In this document: positions 38,040-46,254 of the stretch, one piece after another
Numbering within the stretch: the first letter of the stretch is position 1
Layout of the letters: every line of letters begins with the position of its first letter
Assembly: GCF_001006485.1 (NCBI RefSeq)
Contig: NZ_JUET01000083.1
Location: forward strand, 38,918 to 102,917
From: Tannerella forsythia
GTDB lineage: Bacteria > Bacteroidota > Bacteroidia > Bacteroidales > Tannerellaceae
Length of the DNA: 64,000 nt
Reading direction: 5' to 3'
The notes under the pieces: model-generated
Seen by the model: only the letters and a program-made list of their open reading frames with translations
Database searches by the model: none
What the model was told of the DNA's origin: nothing
Position numbers and translations under genes: made by a program

Positions 38040-41000
38040 TTATTTTCTGACGATTTTCACGGCATCGGCTGTGACGGTTCTTAACTTCGTATCATCCGTC
38101 AATACGACACGTACCGTATCGCGGTTGAAATAATATGTGCCCAGCAGCCCCCATCCGTCTTCCGAACGTGCAAGGTCGATATACGCTTCTTCTTCCTCGT
38201 GATCATAACAGACCTTAAACCGATATTCCGTATGACCTGCCCCTCCTCCGCCACGTCCTCCTTCACGAAGTTCCTGAGGTTTATACACGTAATAGTAGAG
38301 GTCATATTGTCCGGCATGCGGGATCGGGATGCTCCATGTAGCCGTCTGATTTCCGCTTCCGCTCTTGATCACGTAGGCCGAACGGATATGCGCACCGTAA
38401 TACTTATCGTTTGTCGTCAATGTCCATTGCAGCGGAGCACGCCATTGGGACACGCCCGAATAACGGAACGATTGATCGTTCTCCTTATCGAGCCACCGTG
38501 GCAGAAGACCGAACACTTCAGGTTTCGACAAGGCGAACAGCAAAGAGTCTTCATTATCTACGATCACCTCTCCGGACGTATCATCCGACAGAAGCGGCAG
38601 TACGAAGTCGCCTTCCTCTTCGATCGTCCGGTTCTGTTCACGCAGGATGTTTCCGACGGGTAAATCGATCTGCGCCGGTAGGTTTGCCGATATAAGTGTA
38701 TGAACACGGAGTTTCCGAGGCGCTTCGTCCCAATGCGTCACGATGCGTTTCGTCTGATGCGGAGCGAAAGAGAGGGTGCGTTTCGTTCGCGGATCATACA
38801 AGTCGTTACGTCCTCCCACATCGGTTTCCAGACGGATCGCACCCTCGTAATCGGAGGTATTGGTGATCTGCAAAGCCACGACATACGTCTCCTTATCGCG
38901 GTTCGTGACGTGTACGATACGGGGCGTTCCGACAATATATACAGGCAGCGGCGTAGGATGTTGCCATGCGCCGAGAGACACCCGGAGGTCTTTGCCGGTC
39001 ATCGTGCCGAGTGTATCGAGCAGGTACTCGAAGCGCAGGTTTGTAAACCTGTTCCGTTGCAGGATGGCACGCAGCGAGTCACGAAACGCACGGTATCCCA
39101 TATCAATTTCGGCAGGAGCGAAGAGGCTGCTTGCCTTCAGCGACAGCACATCGTCGACCGGATTACGCAGTTCCGTATCGGAGAGCAGCTCCTTCAACGG
39201 CCGCTGCTCCATCAGCAGATTTGCCTTTTCCTTATTGCTGATACCGTTCATCTCCCTGATCCAGCCGTTCTCTTCGGACTTGTCCTGCAGGTAGAGTTCG
39301 ATCATGCGGTTGGCGACAGACCATTCCGACGAAAATACATTGTATCTGAAATTATACAGTTGAGGAAAAAGCAAATAAGGATTGACCTCGGCAGAGACAT
39401 TCTCCGTTCCGCGATCGAACGACCAGTTGAAATCGCTCTCTGTACGACGGAAGAGATGCATAAAGCTATTGAAAGTACGGATGGCGGCTTCCTTATCGGT
39501 AATCTCACGTCCTTCCCAACGCGCCCATTTCTTTTCACGTTCGACCCTTCTCGCAACATCAGCCTCGTTGAACAGGCAACCTTTTTCGGGAAAGAAAATC
39601 ATCTCGGGCTGTACTTTCTCCTGTGCCTGCGTCCATACTCTGGGATAGCTGTAAAACTGCACAGGCACTTCGACTACGGAGAATCGGCGGAACGAATAAT
39701 CGAGCGAATAATCGTGTTCGATCGACTGGCGAAACTCTCTGATCTGCGATGGAATGGTATCCGTAATCGAATCGAACGGAGCCGTAAAATCACCATGCCC
39801 CCGCAGATGCCAAATACTGTACTCCGTACTGTCTACCACGAGGCTTTTCTGCTCGTAGTCCCCCACGATAAGCGAGAGAGAAGGTGACGGAAAATCCGTT
39901 TCGTAGATAAACACCCGTTCTTGTTCCTTATCCAAAGAGAATGCAGCGGTGTCCAGCGTCGTTGGGAAAGGTTGCTGCCGTGTACCCTGTGAGAGAGCCA
40001 TCAGGCCGTCTGTCGTACGCACCGTCAGCCGGAAACGACTGAAATACGTTTGCTGCCCATCGGTGCTGAGGCTGCTGTAGGAAGTGCCGGGACGCGGATA
40101 CCAATACGTTTCGGGTGTAAAAAGCAGATAGTCGCGTTCCTGAAAGCTGTATTTCTTATCCATTCGGAACAGATCGTTCGCATACTCCTGCTGCAGGATG
40201 TCGGCAGGAGTATCAAGGTAGCAAAAGCGGTCGTCGATGCGTCCTTCGTACTTCATGACGATCGAAAGGGAGTCTCCTTCGGCGAGTTCATGTCCGAGAT
40301 CAACAAGGATGATCTGGCTCCTGCGCTCGAACGCTAACGGACGACCACCGGCTTCGACCTCGTGCACGGTCAAGCCGGGATTGAGGCAGAATGTAAACAC
40401 GGAACCGCGAGTGGCAGCCACTCCGTTCATGGACACCTCAGCAATAATCGTCGACGGCTGTTGGGTGAGGATGATGTCGTAACGGTCGACAAGCATCTTC
40501 GGTGCGTGCACATACTCATTATTCAACGCGATATAATGCTGTCGCAGCTCCCCTTTTTTCCTGACGGAATCTACATGACGATAAGCTGCCGCGATACCTC
40601 CGAGAAAGAAGCAACAGCCGAGTGCCAGCCATCGATAGCGTCCGTACTTCGTGTTCGGCAACCGACGGAACAAAAACACGGCGAGGCAGACAAAACCTAA
40701 TCCAATCAGCAGATAAATCGCACGATGTATCATCAGCGCCTGCACGTTCGTAAAGCCGACGACAGACGATTTCACCAAAGGCAGGTTGTAGGTCATGTAA
40801 TCGAAGAGATAGTAAAACCGATCGCCAACATAAAACAGAGTCAGTCCGATATACCCCAGCAGCAGTACGAAGGTCACAGCCTGATTTTTCAAGATAAGCA
40901 TCAGGCAGATAGACAGTCCAAGGATATAGAAGAGCGTAGGGATGCATATCAGGAAGAAATACGTGAGATAGGCCGTCCAGTCGATCGACACGCCCGACGC

Positions 41001-41399
41001 GAGGTTAAAAATCAGGACCATCGCAAGAATCATCAGGTCGAGGCGGAAGAACACGCTTAAAATCCCCCATATCTTACCCGCTACGTATTCGGCATTGCTG
41101 AGCGGATGAACATAAAACACCTCGGACGTATCGAGCTTTTTGTCCGACTTCAGAAACTCGGACGACAAAAAAACGGCGATCACCGCCTGCCCGGTATTAA
41201 GCAGCAGCAGATTTACATACGGGATATTGGAGGGCAGCGATTTCATCAGCCAGTAGCCGTCGTCGCTAAGTAAAGCTGCAAAATTGAACAATGCCAGAAT
41301 CAACACGGAAAGTACCAGAAAGACGCGGTAGAACCATGTACGGAGCAATAGCTTGCGTTCATACTTGGCGACAGACCGTATATTATTCCATACCGACAT
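38040..41399 (-). CDS. ABC-2 permease fused to M1-like ectodomain
   Basis: A 1119-residue protein. About seven membrane helices (residues 16-280) form an ABC-2 type permease. About 290-880 resemble the layout of a peptidase M1 (aminopeptidase N-like) protein, but no HExxH zinc motif is found, so a catalytic role is unlikely. About 990-1119 look like a golvesin-type carbohydrate/cell-wall-binding beta-sandwich (GQYDLYYYV, LLGTYYFN, VTADAVKIV). The large ectodomain would project into the periplasm. The ATPase gene 24 bases upstream is the obvious partner. Permease/M1 fusions are known in Bacteroidetes; the golvesin-like end is less usual. Confidence 0.8.
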   Translation of the reverse strand: MSVWNNIRSVAKYERKLLLRTWFYRVFLVLSVLILALFNFAALLSDDGYWLMKSLPSNIPYVNLLLLNTGQAVIAVFLSSEFLKSDKKLDTSEVFYVHPLSNAEYVAGKIWGILSVFFRLDLMILAMVLIFNLASGVSIDWTAYLTYFFLICIPTLFYILGLSICLMLILKNQAVTFVLLLGYIGLTLFYVGDRFYYLFDYMTYNLPLVKSSVVGFTNVQALMIHRAIYLLIGLGFVCLAVFLFRRLPNTKYGRYRWLALGCCFFLGGIAAAYRHVDSVRKKGELRQHYIALNNEYVHAPKMLVDRYDIILTQQPSTIIAEVSMNGVAATRGSVFTFCLNPGLTVHEVEAGGRPLAFERRSQIILVDLGHELAEGDSLSIVMKYEGRIDDRFCYLDTPADILQQEYANDLFRMDKKYSFQERDYLLFTPETYWYPRPGTSYSSLSTDGQQTYFSRFRLTVRTTDGLMALSQGTRQQPFPTTLDTAAFSLDKEQERVFIYETDFPSPSLSLIVGDYEQKSLVVDSTEYSIWHLRGHGDFTAPFDSITDTIPSQIREFRQSIEHDYSLDYSFRRFSVVEVPVQFYSYPRVWTQAQEKVQPEMIFFPEKGCLFNEADVARRVEREKKWARWEGREITDKEAAIRTFNSFMHLFRRTESDFNWSFDRGTENVSAEVNPYLLFPQLYNFRYNVFSSEWSVANRMIELYLQDKSEENGWIREMNGISNKEKANLLMEQRPLKELLSDTELRNPVDDVLSLKASSLFAPAEIDMGYRAFRDSLRAILQRNRFTNLRFEYLLDTLGTMTGKDLRVSLGAWQHPTPLPVYIVGTPRIVHVTNRDKETYVVALQITNTSDYEGAIRLETDVGGRNDLYDPRTKRTLSFAPHQTKRIVTHWDEAPRKLRVHTLISANLPAQIDLPVGNILREQNRTIEEEGDFVLPLLSDDTSGEVIVDNEDSLLFALSKPEVFGLLPRWLDKENDQSFRYSGVSQWRAPLQWTLTTNDKYYGAHIRSAYVIKSGSGNQTATWSIPIPHAGQYDLYYYVYKPQELREGGRGGGGAGHTEYRFKVCYDHEEEEAYIDLARSEDGWGLLGTYYFNRDTVRVVLTDDTKLRTVTADAVKIVRK

Positions 41400-41423
41400 A
41401 TTGGTTTGTCTTCTGTAATTGGA

Positions 41424-42320
41424 TCAATCGTTCATCCACCGGTTCAACTTATACTCCATGTAATATACATAGGCGTGCTCCAGATTGGGGGGATACGGTT
41501 CGGCGTCATATCCTTCGATCTTGTCGGCTACCACTTGTACTTCCCACCCCGTACCGGAGGGGATGGTCGATATCACAGGGTATTTCGCGTCGATAACGGG
41601 CATCTCGTCACTGCTGATATGCATCCGCCACACCTTCCCTTCGGCCTCTTGCAGCATCTCCCGGGGCGATCCGAAAAACGCCACTTCGCCTTTGTTCATC
41701 AACGCCATACAGTTGCATGTGCTCGATATGTCGCCGACGATATGGGTCGACAGGATGATCGTCACATCCTGCTTGCCCACTTCGGCCAACAGATTACGGA
41801 AACGAATGCGTTCTTCGGGATCTAACCCCGTGGTCGGCTCATCGACGATGATCAGTCTGGGGCGATGTATCAATGCCTGTGCAATGCCCAGCCGACGTTT
41901 CATACCGCCGGACAGCTTATTGGCATAACGCTCCCTGACATCGAACAGCCCGACGCTCTCCAGCATGGCATCGACGGCTTGCCGACGCTCCCGCCGGTTG
42001 TTCATCCCCGATAGACGAGCTGCATAGTCAAGGAACTCATGCGTCTTGTATTTCGCAAAGAAACGGAAGTCCTGCGGCAGATAACCGAGTATCCGGCGTA
42101 CTTCCCGACGCTGCTTACGCAAGTCGTAGCCGAACACATTCACCTCGCCGGACGTAGGCTCCATCAGCGCCACGAGGATACGCATCAGCGTCGATTTGCC
42201 GGCCCCGTTAGGCCCCAGCAGACCGAACATGCCCGTCGGTATCTCCATGTTGACGTCTTTCAGGGCATGGTTGCCGTTCGGATAGCGTTTGTTTAGCGAA
42301 CGTATCGATATGTTGTTCAT
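41424..42320 (-). CDS. ABC transporter ATPase, first gene of efflux operon
   Basis: A 298-residue ATPase with Walker A GPNGAGKST at 36-44, signature LSGGMKRR, Walker B LIIVDEP and switch ILSTHI. It is of the ABC-2 exporter group (DrrA/CcmA-like) with a C-terminal extension of about 70 residues. The ATPase closely resembles the one fused to the RND pump, including the shared EERIRFRNLL stretch after Walker B, so the two may have arisen by duplication. It is the promoter-proximal gene of a seven-gene minus-strand operon (42320 to 26855). No consensus promoter is visible just upstream. Confidence 0.92.
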   Translation of the reverse strand: MNNISIRSLNKRYPNGNHALKDVNMEIPTGMFGLLGPNGAGKSTLMRILVALMEPTSGEVNVFGYDLRKQRREVRRILGYLPQDFRFFAKYKTHEFLDYAARLSGMNNRRERRQAVDAMLESVGLFDVRERYANKLSGGMKRRLGIAQALIHRPRLIIVDEPTTGLDPEERIRFRNLLAEVGKQDVTIILSTHIVGDISSTCNCMALMNKGEVAFFGSPREMLQEAEGKVWRMHISSDEMPVIDAKYPVISTIPSGTGWEVQVVADKIEGYDAEPYPPNLEHAYVYYMEYKLNRWMND

Positions 42321-42376
42321 CTGTCTTTACCGGTTATCGTTTCCTATAACGCTGTTTTCACTTATCTTATTGTCTC

Positions 42377-42420
42377 GGAAAGCACCCTCGCCTTTCCCTT
42401 ACCTGTAGAGGGTGCTTTCC
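42377..42420. other. Large intergenic hairpin
   Basis: A perfect 13-bp inverted repeat, GGAAAGCACCCTC (42377-42389) and GAGGGTGCTTTCC (42408-42420), with an 18-base loop. No T-run follows on either strand. It lies between manA and the efflux operon and may be a terminator or RNA processing site, or it may regulate read-through into the operon. Confidence 0.5.
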
Positions 42421-42464
42421 TTATGTACAAAGCCTCTCTTTGCTTAAGCGCCGGTCACTCTTGC

Positions 42465-43436
42465 TTACGCGATATAAGTTTCCAACAATTTGGCCTGTGG
42501 TGCAGGCTTTAGGGTAACCGACTGTGTTGTTGCGGGAAAGAGCACGGTCTGTCCCTGCGAAACAGTCAGTTCGTTGCCGTTATCATCACGTAACTCAACG
42601 GAGCCGGCCATGCAGATATAAACAACAAACGAATCGAGCGTGGCATAATCGCGCATCATAGGTGTTTCCGTCTCCAGCAAGCGAGTGGTGAAGTACGGGC
42701 ACTGCACCAGCTCGACGGCGGCGCCCGGTTGTGGCGTATAATGCGTCCGATAGTCGCTCTGAAACGTATAGTCGATCGCGTCTTTGGCCAGTTCGGTATG
42801 CAACTCGCGTCCCTTTCCGTCGGCACCTTTGCGGTTATAGTCGTAGATGCGGTAGGTGATATTGCTGGTCTGCTGGATCTCGGCGATGAAGCATCCCGCG
42901 CCGATGGCATGCACTCGTCCGGCAGGCAGGAAGAAGACGTCGCCCGCTGTCACGTTGTAACGCTTAAGCACCTCCATAATACTGTTGTCTTCGACTCGTC
43001 GCACGTATTCATCCGCATCGATGGGCTGCGAAAAGCCGCAATACAACGCAGCGTCGGGGGTAGCCTTGATTACGTACCACATCTCCGTTTTTCCGAATGA
43101 GTGATGACGTTTCTCGGCCAGCGCATCATCGGGGTGTACCTGAATGGAAAGATCGTCCCGGGCATCGATAAACTTGATGAGTAACGGAAAGCGTGTTCCG
43201 AACCGCTTCATCACCTCACTGCCCAGCAGACTTTCACCGTACTCGCGAATCAATTCGTCGATCGTTTTTCCTTTATCGGCACCATACGCTACAACGGAAA
43301 AATCGCCGTCTACATGCGACAGTTCCCAACTCTCTCCTATCTTTTCCTGTGTAGGAGTCATGCCTTTGAACGGACGGATATCCGTTCCTCCCCAGATGAT
43401 TTCCTTTAAAATCGGTTGAAATAAATATGGATACAT
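42465..43436 (-). CDS. manA: Mannose-6-phosphate isomerase, class I
   Basis: A 323-residue zinc enzyme converting mannose 6-phosphate and fructose 6-phosphate, supplying GDP-mannose or feeding mannose to glycolysis. The zinc-binding motif IQVHPDD at about 96-102 with the later GKTEMWYV and the HAI histidine is complete. The length is that of the short bacterial class I form. It is followed by the efflux operon about 145 bases on and preceded by glgB at 84 bases, so it may be cotranscribed with glgB in carbohydrate metabolism. Confidence 0.93.
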   Translation of the reverse strand: MYPYLFQPILKEIIWGGTDIRPFKGMTPTQEKIGESWELSHVDGDFSVVAYGADKGKTIDELIREYGESLLGSEVMKRFGTRFPLLIKFIDARDDLSIQVHPDDALAEKRHHSFGKTEMWYVIKATPDAALYCGFSQPIDADEYVRRVEDNSIMEVLKRYNVTAGDVFFLPAGRVHAIGAGCFIAEIQQTSNITYRIYDYNRKGADGKGRELHTELAKDAIDYTFQSDYRTHYTPQPGAAVELVQCPYFTTRLLETETPMMRDYATLDSFVVYICMAGSVELRDDNGNELTVSQGQTVLFPATTQSVTLKPAPQAKLLETYIA

Positions 43437-43519
43437 TATTTTATTTGTTGTTTGACTGTTTGTTCTGCTTTGTTTGTTTTTATTGATCGTACATGTTTAA
43501 GTAGATGATTCATCTCTTT

Positions 43520-45622
43520 TTACATGACGTTATTCTTTCCTTTTGCGTGGCATCGTTTTTTCCGTACCCGTCTTTTCTCCATCTCTCCTTGTTCGACCGA
43601 TAATGAACGAACTTCAGGTAGCCGTTTCAATACCATAGCCGTGCGCGCCGGGAGATACAGTTTCAGCCAGCCTTTATATTCTTTTTCGTAAAGCGGATCG
43701 TATTGCGTCAGATGCTCGATGGCATCGTCGGTTAATCCGTTCCCTCCGAAACGCGGGTCATCCGTATTTAGTACTGTACGGTAAGTGCCCGGAGGAGTCA
43801 GGAGACCATAATCGGTAAACGACTGCGCAGGACTGAAATTAAAGACGAACACATATTCTCCACGCATGTAGGCCAGCACCTGGTCGCCGTCGTTATCCCA
43901 CACCTTCTGCACGGGTAACGCTTGAAAATCTTTTACGCTGCGGATCAACGCAAGCATCTCACGGTCAAAATCGCCCAGAAAGCGATATTTCAGGTTCGGA
44001 GCATCGACCAGACTCCACTGTCGGCGAGCATACTTGTACGACCAGCCGTTACCTTCGCGCGGAAAATCAATCCATTCGGGATGTCCGAACTCGTTCCCCA
44101 TAAAGTTCAGGTAACCGCCATTGATGGTCGTGGCCGTCACGAGCCGGATCATTTTATGAAGCGCCAGTCCGCGCTCTACCATAAAGTGTCGGTCGTCCGC
44201 CTGCATGTGCCAGTACATATCGGCATCGATAAGACGGAAGATGATCGTTTTGTCTCCTACCAACGCCTGATCGTGACTCTCGGCATAGCTGATGGTCTTC
44301 TCATCGGCCCGCCGATTCGTTGTCTCCCACCAGATCGCCGAAGGATGCCAGTCTTCATCTTTCTTCTCTTTCAGTATTTTGATCCAGAAATCCGGGATAT
44401 TCATCGCCATGCGGTAATCGAACCCATAGCCACCATCGGCTACTTTAACCGCCAGCCCCGGCATACCGCTGACTTCCTCCGCAATCGTCACGGCATGCGG
44501 ATTAACCTCGTGTATCAGTTTGTTAGCCAGCGTCAGGTATGTTATCGCGTCATCGTCCTGATGACCGTTGTAATAGTCACCGTAACTTAAGAAATCTTCG
44601 CCCAGTCCATGGCTGTAATAAAGCATCGAGGTGACACCATCGAAACGAAAACCGTCGAAGCGATACTCATCCAGCCAGTATTTGCAGTTCGACAGCAGAA
44701 AATGCAACACCTCGTCCTTTCCGTAATCGAAGCAGAGAGAGTCCCATGCCTGATGTTCACGCCGGGTACCGGTATGGAAATACTGATGATACGAACCGTC
44801 GAAACGTCCGAGCCCCTCTGTTTCATTTTTCACGGCATGACTGTGCACGATGTCCATGATCACCGTCAGCCCCATTCGATGGGCATCGTCGATGAGACGC
44901 TTCAACTCGTCGGGCGTGCCGAAGCGTGACGAGGGCGCGAAAAAACTGCTCACATGATACCCGAATGAACCGTAATACGGATGCTCCTGTATCGCCATGA
45001 TCTGTATGGCATTATAGCCGTCCTTCACGATACGCGGCAGAACGTGTGTACGGAACTCCTCATACGTACCTGTCTTCTCCTCTTCTGAAGCCATACCGAT
45101 ATGGCACTCGTAAATCAGCAGTGGCGACGTATCCGGCCGGAATGTCTTTACTTCAAACTGATACGGATTTTCGGGCGCCCAGACTTGCGCGGAGAAGATT
45201 TTGGTCTGCTCGTCCTGCACCACCCGACGGCACCATGCAGGGATACGCTCTCCGCAGCCCCCTTCCCATTCGATGAGTAACTTGTATAAATCTTCGTGAT
45301 GGAGGGCAGCAGCCGGCAAAACGATCTCCCAGTTGCCGTTGTCGAGAGGTTTCAGACGATAACTCTCGTTCTTTTCCCAGCCGTTGAACGTCCCTATCAG
45401 ATAGATAGCTGTGGCATGCGGCGCCCATTCGCGGAACACCCATCCATCCTCCGTCCGGTGCAATCCGAAATACAGATAACCCGATGCGAATTCGGCAAGG
45501 GTTTGTTTCCCACCACAGGTTAATGTTTTCTCTTTTTCTATCGTACGGTGATAACGTCCTTCGATAGCGTCCGAATAAGGTTTCAGCCAAGGATCATTCT
45601 GAATTAGAGTCAATTTTTCCAT
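43520..45622 (-). CDS. glgB: 1,4-alpha-glucan branching enzyme
   Basis: A 700-residue GH13 enzyme that makes alpha-1,6 branches in glycogen. A CBM48-like N-terminal domain (about 30-130) precedes the TIM barrel, with DIVHSHAVKN, the nucleophile aspartate in FRFDGV (near 326), the acid/base glutamate in IAEEVSG (near 381) and SHDQAL as further GH13 motifs; a C-terminal beta domain follows. The tail is unusually basic (RKKRCHAKGK). A TAGCTTTG box lies about 115 bases upstream, leaving a leader of about 110 bases with a small ACGG/CCGT hairpin. Confidence 0.94.
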   Translation of the reverse strand: MEKLTLIQNDPWLKPYSDAIEGRYHRTIEKEKTLTCGGKQTLAEFASGYLYFGLHRTEDGWVFREWAPHATAIYLIGTFNGWEKNESYRLKPLDNGNWEIVLPAAALHHEDLYKLLIEWEGGCGERIPAWCRRVVQDEQTKIFSAQVWAPENPYQFEVKTFRPDTSPLLIYECHIGMASEEEKTGTYEEFRTHVLPRIVKDGYNAIQIMAIQEHPYYGSFGYHVSSFFAPSSRFGTPDELKRLIDDAHRMGLTVIMDIVHSHAVKNETEGLGRFDGSYHQYFHTGTRREHQAWDSLCFDYGKDEVLHFLLSNCKYWLDEYRFDGFRFDGVTSMLYYSHGLGEDFLSYGDYYNGHQDDDAITYLTLANKLIHEVNPHAVTIAEEVSGMPGLAVKVADGGYGFDYRMAMNIPDFWIKILKEKKDEDWHPSAIWWETTNRRADEKTISYAESHDQALVGDKTIIFRLIDADMYWHMQADDRHFMVERGLALHKMIRLVTATTINGGYLNFMGNEFGHPEWIDFPREGNGWSYKYARRQWSLVDAPNLKYRFLGDFDREMLALIRSVKDFQALPVQKVWDNDGDQVLAYMRGEYVFVFNFSPAQSFTDYGLLTPPGTYRTVLNTDDPRFGGNGLTDDAIEHLTQYDPLYEKEYKGWLKLYLPARTAMVLKRLPEVRSLSVEQGEMEKRRVRKKRCHAKGKNNVM

Positions 45623-46014
45623 CTTCCGTTCTTATTTATGTTTATTCCAGAGACCATATCAGCAACGAAGCATCTTATCTTAAACCCATGCTTTACGGTT
45701 TTTTGCCGTATGTACAGCCCATTTTCGCAACCGATGCAAAGCTACAAGATAAATTTCAATTCACCCACAGGCCGATAAAAATAAAACTCAAAGCGACTAT
45801 GTTTTTTAAATATAGATGTGAGATGAACTTTTTTAGGTTCATTCTTCTTTGCTTTTGGAGAATCGATGTTGCTGTTGGAGCGATAAAAGCAGAAAATTCT
45901 TTCAATATTTCTATGCTCGAAGTAACCGTTTCAAATCACGCAAGAAGAACAGGAATTGACATCTCCCATTTTTTTGTTTTTGATATTTTTTCGGCAATAA
46001 TTCGCACAAATATT
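45623..46014. other. Intergenic region, glgB/leu
   Basis: A divergent A/T-rich stretch that carries the glgB leader and its -7 box; no gene is recognised in it. The 166-codon plus-strand frame starting at 45688 is A/T-rich and overlaps the leu leader, so it is rejected. The leu attenuator begins at about 46015. Confidence 0.5.
45737..45744 (-). promoter_or_regulatory. -7 box of glgB
   Basis: TAGCTTTG on the minus strand matches TAnnTTTG, about 115 bases upstream of the ATG. No TTG at the ideal -33 spacing. Confidence 0.35.
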
Positions 46015-46044
46015 TTGCAATTACATCTTTTTTCTTTTACTTTG
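46015..46044 (+). promoter_or_regulatory. Promoter of leu operon
   Basis: TTG (46015-46017), 19 bases, TTACTTTG (46037-46044), one mismatch to TAnnTTTG. Transcription would begin near 46051, just before the leader peptide gene at 46074. Confidence 0.5.
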
Positions 46045-46073
46045 CAACCGTTATCAAGATTTAAACAATATTT

Positions 46074-46160
46074 ATGTATAATAATAACATCGGTATTCTT
46101 ATTATTTCTATTCGACTTCTGGAAGAATCCGGAGGGTGGGATTGGAATATCGGCAACTGA
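46074..46160 (+). CDS. leuL: Leucine operon leader peptide
   Basis: A 28-residue ATG-started frame upstream of leuA. Residues 6-16 read IGILIISIRLL: five isoleucines and three leucines in 11 codons, the signature of a branched-chain amino acid attenuator leader. Starvation for these amino acids should stall the ribosome here. The following codons GGG-TGG-GA are part of the antiterminator. The start sits about 23 bases after the expected transcription start. There is no recognised homologue in the window. Confidence 0.7.
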   Translation: MYNNNIGILIISIRLLEESGGWDWNIGN

Positions 46161-46217
46161 AAAAGATACAAGCAGCATAAAGAAATAGCCTTTCTCACTC
46201 ATTGGGTGGGAAAGGCT
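46134..46217 (+). promoter_or_regulatory. Leu attenuator: antiterminator alternative
   Basis: GGGTGGGA (46134-46141), inside the leader peptide codons, can pair with TCTCACTC (46193-46200), the 5' arm of the terminator: eight pairs with two G-U, then a two-base mismatch and a further GG/CC. The segment closely copies the terminator's own 3' arm (GGGTGGGAAAGG), so the two pairings are mutually exclusive. Stalling upstream would leave it free to block termination; normal translation to the TGA would cover it and permit the terminator. Confidence 0.65.
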
Positions 46218-46223
46218 TTTTTT
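46187..46223 (+). terminator. Leu operon attenuator terminator
   Basis: A 12-bp stem (AGCCTTTCTCAC, 46187-46198; GTGGGAAAGGCT, 46206-46217) with one G-T pair and a 7-base loop, then seven Ts. It lies 31 bases before leuA and is preceded by the leader peptide. Confidence 0.85.
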
Positions 46224-46254
46224 GTTACAAAACACAAAGAGCTATATTTAACTT

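Noticed and set aside
45688-46188. A 166-codon plus-strand frame upstream of leuA
   Set aside because: A/T-rich, Phe/Ile-heavy, no start signal, and it overlaps the leu promoter and leader peptide in another frame.
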